64,000 bases of DNA from positions 391,001-455,000 of the forward strand of contig VCAZ01000208.1 of assembly GCA_005784505.1 (NCBI GenBank), written 5' to 3'. This DNA is from Bagarius yarrelli (Eukaryota > Chordata > Actinopteri > Siluriformes > Sisoridae). A program made the translations under genes and the position numbers. Shown here in pieces: positions 34,681-46,800 of the stretch (positions are counted from its first letter, which is position 1; every line of letters starts with the position of its first letter). The notes below the pieces were generated by a model. It did not search any database, was not told the DNA's origin, and saw only the letters and a list, made by a program, of their open reading frames with translations.

Positions 34681-37237
34681 TCATCACAGCTATCACATGC
34701 TGCCTATATTTCTAAGTGTGGTGCTTTTTACTAAGTGCTTTGAGCATATTCCGACATTCGTGTTCATATTCTGGGAGTTTGTAGGTGGCTTGGCATGCAT
34801 CCAGTGGGGGGTAGACGGGCGGTCAGGCAGGCGGGCGGGTGGGCATTTGTTCATTAGGACAGATGTGGTGCAGATACCTTTAATGCTTCTCCCGTTGTCT
34901 GGACGAGGGGGTGTTAGAAAGAAAGAGGATTCAGGTGGAAATAAAAGAGCTGGTCTGTGTGTATGAGGTTTGTTAAAGATGTGCGAGTGTGTGTGTGTGT
35001 GTGTGTGAGAGATCTACAAATCTACCCTGAAATTACACTACAAGGGTGCCAATACTTTTATAGTCTATAATGTTGTGATGTGTTTACATGCAATGTGTTA
35101 AATACGTAGATTTATCTTTGTAGGCCGGATGTGCGTGTGTACCTTCACTAGCATGCCGGCCGCGGTACGTCCTGTCCGTATGCGTGTCAAAGCCGTCAAG
35201 CTCATGCGTGGACGAAGCTCTGCGCAGCGTACACACACTCCCACTGGTCACCGACGCGGAAGGTTCTGTTCTTTCCCTAGCGTCACGGAGCGAGGACTGA
35301 TCTTGGGGCCCGGATGCAGGAGAGGACGAGTCCAGCAGGGTTTGCCCAATCAGAGCCTGGGTGTCGTTGGCGTATGATGGGCTGCAGCTGCCTTGCGTGG
35401 ACGGGCGGAGTCCATGTGGCGAGAGCGATAAAGACAGAGAGGAAGAGGAGCAGGTCGAGCGCATGTCCATCTGTTCGGGCGAGTAGACGGTCACCCGTCA
35501 GGGTCGTCCTGAGGAAGGGACTGCTTGCTCAGTCCCAGCATGCTCAGCGCCATGGGGAGACGGAAACGGAAAAAACGTCCTTTTCCTGGTGGAGCACGAA
35601 ACTAACAGTGTTAAGATCATGTTATGGCATTAAAGTGTAATTCAGTGTCATTGCCATGGTTCTACTGTTCTGCTACTCTCCACTTCCTGGATGGTTAAAT
35701 ATCGCTAATGCTCAGGTTTTGTGTTTCTTCTGTAAATTGTGTTTTTGATGTGATCTGAAGGACAGCGACTGCTAACAGACGGCATCACTGGCAGACGCTC
35801 CGATCCATTTATACACGAACATTTACGTAATTTGGGGTATCATAATGTTATTACAGTTCCCGATTCCACCCATTCCCGCTGACATTATTTCCTGTTTCGA
35901 CCCAATCGTGATTAATGCGCCGCATTTACACTGCATGTATCATATGACCCAATTCCATTTTCTTCCCCAATGTGGTACAGATGGGATAGGACCCACGATC
36001 GTGTCGTATGTGGAAATAGATGGGATATGAATAGAATCCGTGCATCAGTGTTTGCCATGTAAGCAGACAGATCAGATTTTTACCCGTTAATGCGAGTCGA
36101 ATGTCAGTGAAAGAGCAACGGTGGCGCATGATGTTAACTCAGGTGGACACGAACAGAGCTATATATGTGTATAATTCAACACATCTGAGTATTCAGATAT
36201 TTGTTATTTTTGTACACTTGAAGCCTGTGTTGTCTGATCAATGCTACAGTCGTCCAGGCTGCAACAAGGACTCTCCTCTTTTTTTTGTCCACTCTAAATA
36301 GATGATTGTTTGGCCACTTTTTTACTCTGGTGTCCAGAGAAAAATACTAAATCATTATTTTGTCTTTGTCCATTGATTATTGATCATGTGGTTTGTACAT
36401 CCTTTTCTGGTCAGTATATCTACATCAGGTTATTTTGCTGTGTATAGTGTAAATGCAGATATCGACTATGGGGGCAGTTTTTCGTCAAAAAAAATCAAAC
36501 ATATCCACCGAATAGGAATTTAGCATCCAGACCGGCGGTGTAAATGCGGCTGTAGTGATTTTGTTTTCTATCCCGTGGGATTCCTGAAAAAAATATCAGT
36601 CTCCATCATTTCACCTCCTCCCTCTGTCCTTCACTCTCTGTCGAAATATCAATCTTTCCCCCTTTCATTCTTCATTCTTTGTCCTCTGCTTTTAGCTCAG
36701 TACTCGATCCAGTTGTAGCACAATTTAAATCACTGGCTAAACAGGTTTATTTATATCCTGGATCAAATGTGAACCGTGAGCCTCCCACTGGACCTGCGGC
36801 CGATTTGGGGAAGTTTCTTTGATTCTTTCTGATCAGACGCCATTAACGACTAACACTGTCACAACCGCTATTTTGGCAATGCAAACTATTTGGTTACAAG
36901 CTCCTTCTCGCTCACACACACACGCATACACACACACTAGTCACACACTCTGTTGCTAAGATACTTGTGGACAGATTTACATAGACTATTGATTGAGATC
37001 AGAAGTGTGTGTAGAACCTTTTAAGCAAATATTTCATGACTTTCAGACAAAGTGTGTATCTGGGATATTGCGCAATAATGTTCAGGACAGTGTTGTATGA
37101 TATCTGGCCCTGAGGTGCATAAATATTGACACCCCCTTCTGAGCTGCTTGTGGGGGGACCACAGCTATAGATCCTCTCTTTTTTTCTCTCTCTCTCACTT
37201 ATTCGATCTCTATTTTTCTATCTCTTCCGCTCGCTCG

Positions 37238-37276
<39 letters not shown>

Positions 37277-38488
37277 TCTCTTACTCTCTTTTTTATTTAG
37301 ATCAATTATTAACCCATCTCTTCCATCTGTCTCTTTCCTTGTCCCCTCTTCTCCTCTTTGCTATATCAGGTTCCTCACATGTTCCTTTTAAACTCCATTC
37401 ATGGTACACACCAGAAGTTGCCTATTTTAACAGAGAAGTGTGTGTATGTGTGTTCGTTGTCAGCCTCACTGTGTTGGGGTCTGGAGGGTGACGTGTGGTT
37501 GATGTGCTCCAGCGACTCAATGCTCCCGTCGTCCAGGATGTAGTCGAAGCTCAGGATGAACATCATCACCACGCCCTCTTCGTTCTTCACTGGAATGATG
37601 TGTGTGTTGCACAGAAAATCCGAACCTGGACAAGGGAACAATGTGACAATGTGAGCTGTTAAACGTGAGCATTTCGAAGCACCAACAATCGGTGGCACCT
37701 GTGATAAAACGATACTAAAAGCTCTCTGATCATCACACACATCGTGAGACGGGTCCTTTTCCGTATTTCTACTTTACTTTAAACGTGTGACTGATTTCAG
37801 CAGCTTGTGGTTTTCACGCTTTCTTTTAATCGACTTCTTCCTCTAATGGACTTCCTGGAGAAGAAACACTAGAGAATTAATAACTAATAGTTTCCAAGCA
37901 TTCGTTATTTCTCCATTTACGCTTTCCCCTGTAAAAACCACCCGGTTAATGGGGTGTGTATGCAATGGGGTGTGTTATGGAGTGTGTAGGCAATGGGGTG
38001 TGTATGCATTTCTGCTCAGTTGGTGCATCTCTTTTTCCACTCATCATTAAAACATTTCTGGCACATGGCAGACACACCAGTATTCAGAGCATCTTACATT
38101 TTAATCCAACTGAGCAGATTTGGGGTTAAGGGCCTCAGTCAGGGGCCCAGCAGCAGCAGCTTGGTGGTGCAGGGAATTGAACCTATGATCTAGTCCAACC
38201 CCTTAACCACCGATCTACCACTTTGTTTTATTCATCACATTTACAGCATTTGGCAGACGCTCTTGTCCAGAGCAATTGGAGGTTGAGGGCCTTTCTCAGG
38301 AGGGCCCAACAGTGGTTGCTTGGTGGAGCTGGAAATCGAACCCACAACCTTCGGGTTGGTAATCCAACACCTTAACCATGAGCCACCACTCCCCCATCAC
38401 ATCACATAGATGTTCCGACTCTGGTGAAATTGGAGGCTTGTCAAGTTCCTAAAATTCATCAAAAATTAGTCATATCTACATAGTATCA

Positions 38489-38523
<35 letters not shown>

Positions 38524-41500
38524 GGCATGTTTGTGTGTCACTGCTGACTGCTTTTGTCTGTTCTTTCCAAAGACCATGACAGTAAAGTAACCATAGCAAC
38601 AGAAGGGCAACTTGCCCCTCAAGTTATTTTGCATGGCGAGTAAACCTGCTTATTTTCTCCCTGTGCCGACATCGTTTGACCAGCGAGTTAAAGTTCTTCT
38701 GCATGGAGGGGCGCTGTGTGTGTCACGGTGTGTGTGTGTGTGTGTCACGGTGTAGCTGCTCCTCACGTTGGTGGGAGGAAATGTGGTTTGTGTTTTTTTA
38801 CACTCTGCAGCTGCTGCCCTGTCATCGTGTTCACTGGCGGCTGCCGTGTGAGCGAGTCATTATCATGTGAATGGATCTCACACACACACACACACACACA
38901 CAGAGCATCTCATCTCCCAGTCACTATTCAGCACAACATGATTCAGCTCAAGTGTGCAAAAAGGGAAAGGAACAGCTGTGTCAGGTGTGTGTGTGTGTGT
39001 GCATCCTTCACCTGAATGTGTGATGTGAATTTAACACAAATTCTGTAGAAACAAAGCAGAAAAAGGAGAGTATAGGTGTGTGTGTGTGTGTGTGTTTAAA
39101 TATAGCACAGACTGTTCTCTCTTGTCCAATGCGCTGTGAGCTTCACTGTCAAACTGAGCTATTTTTGTCAGGGGCAAACATGCACGCACACACACACACA
39201 ATGACAATTCCACAAAGCTGCCTTTCCACACACTCAAACACACACACACACACACCTGCACTATACAGCATCTGTTTATGGCAGTAATGTGTTTGGAAGA
39301 TGAATCACATCTCTTTCATTTTGTGTGTTTGTATGTATGTGTGTGTGTGTGAGATCAGCGAGCGGCGCCTCCTCTACCTGTACTGTACTGCATTCTGTTT
39401 CCCCAGTTGCCATGAGCACCAAACACATTTTTGTGGGCGGAGCTTGAGGGATCACATCGATTGGTCGAACAGGATTGTGTAATCTGACGGGAAGTAACTA
39501 GAACATGACTGATTTATATCTATTTCGTTTGCATCTCTAACGAATTTCCCCCAGACAGAAAGCGAGCGGGTTGCCAGAGCATCTTTAAAGACGCAGTGTG
39601 ATTTTTCTTTACATGTGTGACAGGATGCTGTGAGTGAAGAGCTCAGAATTTACGGCGGCGTAATAATCACGCTGGTCTCGCTCTGACGCCGGATGATGAA
39701 TGGTAGCGAGACGGACAGATAGGTGCAGCATCAGACGCTGCATTTCTTCACTGTCACAGCTCCTCCACCGTCCAGACATCATCCTGGATGGAGGTTACTC
39801 CATCTAACCTTAGGCTCAGAAAATAGTTTACTTCCTGGTAGCCCTATTTGTGAGTGTATCTAGCATCCTCATGTTGTATCAGGATATGATGCTCATAACG
39901 TCAGGAAAAAACAGGACAGGGAACCACTGGTCTAATAAGTCGAATAGCACCACTTTCTGTGTTTGTACGGCGTCTGTAAGCAGCTACTGGACTCGTAACA
40001 GAGGCAGGAATATGAAAACACACCCGGGGGGTGAGGATAATCGTGGTTATTTTGGAGTTTTAGATTTCGAAGCAGGAAATGAAACACTATTAAATATGAC
40101 AGATATGAGAACAGAGAACAGATCAACAGAAAAATCACTCCGGTTATTTACTTTAAAGTTGGTTGTATGGCTAAGCTAGTGTGAGGTGAAGTGTACCAAA
40201 AAGTGACACAGGAAATGTATGTATGTATCTGTGTGTGTGTGTGTGTGTGTGTGTTTGTGAAAGAAGCTTAAAAGCTTAGCTCCATGGGGTCGAATAATTG
40301 CTTTAGATCCTTAAATTTCATGCTGTGCTGGATTTAGTGCATTAAGTAGCCTACTGAAGAAGGTATTAAAGAGAAATGCGCACACACACGACCGTGAACT
40401 CTTAATGATGCAAAAAAAAAAATTTGTCGATGTTGCAAGAACGGCAAAATTGATTTTTCAGTGAAGATGAGGTCGTCGAGGTCACCACTTATTTGTGGAA
40501 AAACATTTCATGGTTGTAAACCTTTTCAAGGTGCACAAAATCTGCAAACACCCCAAACCACTGTGTAGTAAACATGCCAGACCAGTATGTGGCGCTGTAA
40601 TTCTGCCACAGAGATACACAAACACGGAGAAGAAGATTTGGAGCATGTGCATAAACCCAAATCAACCTTAATTAAATTAATCATCATTAGTTGCTCACCG
40701 CAGTAGCAGAGGAGCAGAAGAATTTTGCTTTGGTAGAGTTGATGAGCTCAGTAGCTTCTGCAGCACGAACCCAAGCGTGAGTTTCGCCACTGTTAACGGT
40801 ACGTGGCGTAGCGGTGTGTGACTAAGGTCCAACCACGAGTGTAAGGAAACGTCAAACCAACATATAATAACCGTATTACCCAATCAGGTAACCACACTCC
40901 CATTAGCCACACCTCTTTTATCCCATAATATAATACAGGGCTTCCACCAGCAGCCTGACAGACTGACCGACTCAAGCGTTGCGAAAAGATTTAAAAGTTT
41001 AATCAGGAGGCCTAATTTAGAATGACGCCGGCACATCCAGCAGAAGACAAAGAAGCAGCTCTCCTCTTACCCAGACTCACTTTCACCATCACTGAGATTG
41101 TGCTAACTGTTATATGAGACGCAGGTCAGACCTTCAGGTTAGGACGGAGCGCAAAACCGCGCAACGGCATCACGAATGATCTGACTGACGTCTCCTGACG
41201 TCTCCTGAATCTCCTGGAGTTCCTGCACAAGTTACACACTGACTGGAAGAGTGTTTAAGAGAGACGACTTTTTAACATCATTTATAACAATGTAATAGAG
41301 CATCATTATAAAAATCTCTGTTTTAAAAGGATGGAAAAGGGCTCTCGCTCTCCTCTCTCTGCGTCACACACACACACACTGGCACACACTCGCAGTGTGT
41401 ATGTCAGGAGGCAGTAATAAGCACTCTGACTGACTGCAGGTTCCGAAATTAAACTGAGCTCTGTGTGTGTGTGTGTGTGTGTTTTTTGAAGTTCCAGACT

Positions 41501-42229
41501 GCATCTAATCCACAGTGTCCCAGCCAAAAGATATAATGCCTGCATGTGTTTTCACTCAGACTCACACACTCATTTATTGACTCAGACTAACTCACTCACT
41601 CGCTCACTGACTCAATCATACACTCATTGACTCACTCAGACTCATTGACTCACTCATGGACTCAGACTCATCCACACATTCACTCATTTATTCACTCACC
41701 CACTCTTTCATTGACTCACTCAGACTCATTTACTCACTCATGGACTCATTCACTTCTCATTTAGTCACTCATTGAATCGCTCACAGACTTGTTCACTCAC
41801 TTAGACTCATTTATTCACTCATCTGTTCACTACATCTGTTCACTCTGCCTCACTGATTGACTCTCTCACAAACTCACTCACTCACTCTGACTTTTTCACC
41901 TTTTAAAGGTGGGCTAGTTTTGGTTTCTTCTAGTTCAGATTTGCTGATGCTTCAGAAAGTCAAGGAATCAGTTCATAATCAAAAGCCCCTGCTAACTGGG
42001 TAATAAAACCCAGGGGGACGGGGGACAGGGGGGGATTAGAAGAAGGAGACAGACTGTGAAAAGGAAGAAGGTCCCGCGAGCAGCCACTGCGGCGTTGTAT
42101 CTGATCATAACCGAGTCCTGCTGTTACATAAAGACTGAACGCGCAGTGTGAACGCAGGGGCTTCGTTTGCGCAGACCACAGTTTTATTACCAGTTAATTA
42201 AAATGGCACGAGTTTTGGAATGAGAGAAA

Positions 42230-42268
<39 letters not shown>

Positions 42269-43857
42269 AGTTCTTTCAAGTTTACCACCTGCTAAGTGCA
42301 GCACATGAGCTAAAAATAAGTTTTATTCTGAGTCACCAGTTAACACACACACACACACACACCCAGGCTCTTTCTCTCTAAGGGACACTGTGTTGTCCTC
42401 GGGAAGGAGGTGGCACTGCCCACAGGCCCAGAGACAGAAGCTCTACATTATGTTCTTCGCTTTAGCTTTTGCTAATCGCTAAACGTTACGTTAAAATTTA
42501 GCAAAAAGTGTCTCATCTGCAATTTATTGATTGAGATTATTAGCGGAACTGCGGTGAACTGCGGTGAGCCGTGATGTTTGTCGTGAGGGTTTGTAGGTGT
42601 GTAGTGACGGCCGCCGCTGTTGATTGTGAGGCGTGACTCGTTCAGCCTTTTTTTTTTTTTTTTTTTTTTTAAATTTATAATAAAAAAAACTTCACCAAAA
42701 TGTTCAGATTAAACTGCACTGTATCTTTTCCCAAAAAAACCCCACACGGCTTCAAATATTTTATTGTTTCTATGGTAACAGTTCATACACAGCAGGCGAG
42801 ACCCCACATCCAATTCTAATAATAAACTCGCTTTCAGTAACGTGCTGTTCAGTTTAGTTAATCGTGTATCGGTTGATCGGCTGCGGTGTTTGTTGTCCGG
42901 AGAATTTATTTGAGTATTTATTCTCTGTTATAATCACGCTGGAACCGTCAAAGTTTCCCAGCTCAGGAAAGTGTTCAGTTTAGAGAGGGAGAGAGAGAGA
43001 GAGGGAGAGAGGGAGAGGGAGAGGAAGAAAAAGGGAGGGAAACTAACTAGCAGAGAGACTGAGACAAAAAAAAGAATAAGAAAAAGAGAGAGGGAGACTA
43101 ACTAGGAGAGAGACTGAGACAGAAAAAATGTAGAAAAAGACTAACTAGGTGGGACAGAGAAAGAGAGAGCGAGAGTAAGAGAAGAAAAAATGAGAGAGAG
43201 AGACTAACTAGGAGGGAAAGTTTACAGAGAGAGAGAAAAGAGAGAGAATCAGGGGTCTGTGCAGGACATGACAGTTCTTCAACTCCAAAACATCCAGAAC
43301 ACAGCATGTCTTCATGGAGATCAGGAAGTTTTGTGCACAGGGACATTGTCATGCTGGGACAGGGTTTGAGTCCCGCAGTTTCAGTGAAGGAAGAATGGAA
43401 TGATACAACATATAAAAACATTCTAATCGACTTTGTGTTTCCAAATTTGTAGCGACATTTTGAAGAGGGACACGAGGATTCTACAGTGAGGTGTCCACAA
43501 ACGTTCAGCAATATAGTGCACAGTTCAGGGATTTGGTGGATGATCTCGTCCAACTTGGGTTAAAAGCCTTGCTGAGGGGGCCAAGCAGTGGCCCTGGGAA
43601 TTAAACTCATGACCTTTTGATTAGAAGTCCAAAAATGTACAGCTTCACCTCCGACTGACACTGGAGACTCCTTCCGGAAATGTTCAATAATGTCCAAATA
43701 TGGAAGTGGCGTAAACTAGCATAGCACCTATGACAGTGTGAATGTGAGCCAATCCGCCGGCTCTGTTTATGTGCTGTGTTTTTGCTAGATAAACCGAGAC
43801 CTCGAATAATAAATTAGACTGATGCAGCGGTGTGTGCTGAGCAGACCTTGTAAATTG

Positions 43858-43893
<36 letters not shown>

Positions 43894-46800
43894 TCATGTA
43901 CAAACTGAGAGGTGCTAAATTACACACACTGGCTCTTACACCTGCTAGGCACATTAGAATATGTGCTTTTATATTCGTCCACTGTGGCACGCTCGGTTTA
44001 GCTTTTCTGTGTGAAGCGCTGTGTCACAGCTGTGTGTAGCCAATCACCTGCAACCACAGACCACTGAGTGGCGTTCGAACATGTGGGTTGCCATGCTTGT
44101 GAATAGCGCTCATTAATCATGCAAATGGGTCGCCAGGCTGCATATGCTTTCGTGTTATTGTATCCGGGAGCTCCCTCGTTCACACTTTTTCATTCAGACG
44201 TGAACAAAAAGCGGTGCGGGGGTAACACACACACACACACACGGGGAAACACACACTGACAAACCAGAACACATTTAGATCACAAGTCCAGTTGAAAATG
44301 TGATGATCTGCAATCTGAGAGATTTAAAACAGGACAAACAGCTGAAATCTTTTTCCCATGTGGGGAAACAGGAATTAACCCTTTAATACCAACCCGGGGT
44401 GCAAAGTGAGTGTGAGGGGTGTGTGAGCATGTGGTGTAAATGTCCAATCTAGAAGGAAAGAGAGACTCGGTAGATCTTTTCAGCTGTTCTGACTATCAGC
44501 TGCCGGTTCTTGCAGTTCCCAAATCAGGAAGTGTGTTTTCTCAAATAGATACCTTCAAACGGAAGTGTGTGTGGCTTCAAACTCTAAAGAAAGGATTTAA
44601 TCTTATATCATCGTTATGTGCCGAGTAACGGAGGTGGATGTAATTTTTGTTCCCCAGGCAAAAGCCACAGTTGGTAATTGTCTTAATTAAAAAATCCTGT
44701 GTGCTCTTGGTTTTGATATTGTTCCCAGGTTCTGCATAATGCAAAGCCAGAGCGTGAATAGATTACAATAGAATATTTCCTGGTAATTAATGCTAATTGC
44801 ATTGCTGTTGAGTGGAACGCTCCGCTCGGAGGATTTGACCGGCAGTGGGGAAATAACGGTGCTCTGCAGTACTACACAATCTAAATAAAGAACGGCGTAC
44901 AGTATGTGCCAATCATCTGTGTGTGTGTGTGGGGGGGGGGAAATACCAGTCGAGATATTTGTGTGTGTGTGTGTGTGTGTGTGTGCATACTTCCTTAAAT
45001 ATATTAGATTTGGATTTCGCTAGCCAAATGGGACCGCTAAAAAAAGTCTGCTCTGTATAGTATGATTTAAAGAAAGTATGAATGGAATTGATGCGACTTT
45101 ACGACAGCGTAAAAACTGTAAAGTGTGATGATGTTAAACTTGTTTTTCGGCTATCAGGAATTCAGGACACACTACTCGATTTCAGACGAGAATATCCGAT
45201 CGATACAATCGTCAGCAGTCGCTCAAATTTCTGTGGTTATTAGTAAGAACCTGGTAAAATGTTCTTCAGCAGGTTCTTTTCATTAATAACCAGCTTTATC
45301 TTGTCGTTAGGTCCGCGGGGTGGATACGGGGAGGTGTGTTTGGAAGAAACGGCGGAAAGCCTGATTTCTTTATGCTACTGAGAATAGAGAGTTTTGTGAA
45401 TAGCAGGGAGTTCTGGGAGAAGGTGTGAGGAGTGCCTCAGGGTGGATTTCAGCGTCTGACACAAATCAATCGAGTTTCCACTTTAAAAAATATTTTATCT
45501 TTATTTAAAGCCTCCTCCAGCCGAGCAGAGACGCGGGCAATCTTTTGTACACTTTACTAGCCACAGGCTACAGAATGCCCTGTTGGCTCTCCGTATCCTT
45601 CAGTCAATACACACTGCCGTAGAAAGTTTAGTTAAAGGGAGCAGTTAGTAAATAACTTGTGTACAATCTAACGGAAAGCGTCTCGTGGGTTGTGTTGTTT
45701 GTTTATTTGTTCCTTTATCTGTTTTGCGTGCTTTCTGTTTGCTCGTATTTCTGTATTAATTCATTTTAACCCTAATGTACAGCATAATCTTACTTTTGTT
45801 GAAATGTGTTCCACAAATAAGATGAAAAGAAAAAAACAAGTAACTTTTTTTGACGGTTGAAACTTTTTCCAGCAAACCTCTAAAGAGAACTAAAATGTGT
45901 CTCATGCATCCCAGCCTGACAGAGTTTAGTATTTTCCTGTAATCGTCCACCTTCGGCCCCGAAACTGTTAACGGTATGAAATGCAGCAGATAGAAAATCC
46001 AAATGTCTTTCGCAGTAATGTCCCCCGCCAGGGCTGTGCTTCCTTTGACCTGTTGCTCTGTTGCCGTGTCTCAAAACCCCTCATAGGTACTTATGTTTTC
46101 ACTACAGTAATATAGTAATATTGTATAATATTGTGCTGCTGTTCCATTTTTTTCCTTTCCTGCTGTAAATCGCTTGCCGGTCCAATCGGCTAAATCAACT
46201 GCTCTAGCTTAGATGAGACTAATTGTTATCTGTAATGCAGAGGAAATAAAAAAATCGGTGTACCTGCCGATGCGGAGTGTGTTTATAGGCGCTCAGACTG
46301 TCGTTTGAAAGCAAATATCACAAAGTAACTTTTTTAACTTTAAAAAGTGGTGCAGTGACAAAAACAAACCAACTGCAGCAGCACTTTTTCCAGGTGTTGG
46401 TATTCTGCGCATTTTGCAGCCGGTTCCTGTAGGAATACATTTAAAACAAGCGACATCCACTGAGGCCTTCGCTTTCCTTCCTCCTCATCATATTTATTTA
46501 TTTTTACATCAGCATCTGTAATTTAAAAACGTTTTTAAAGTAAGCAATCTTCAGCCCGGGAAAGGTGTACATATCATCATTTTTAAAGCCATGATCCTCA
46601 GGATGGAATCAGTTCACTTTATATATCGCAAAATATGCCATGGAAAAGTTTAAAGGAGGAAGCTGTGGTTTCATCAACGCTGTTATCATGTTTTTCTGTA
46701 GCTGAGTGGAATTTTTTAAAATATTGTTCAACATACGATTAGTTACGATTCGACTATTCCACCCAAGTCGATAGATCCTAAATCGGGAGTAAGTCTATAA

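Noticed and set aside
41545..41905. Evenly spaced short repeats that could suggest a CRISPR-like array
   Set aside because: Units are 4-10 bases with no unique spacers; it is a tetranucleotide repeat in a vertebrate intron.
43098..43553. 151-codon minus-strand frame
   Set aside because: Covers a dispersed repeat and a GA-rich tract; not a host gene.
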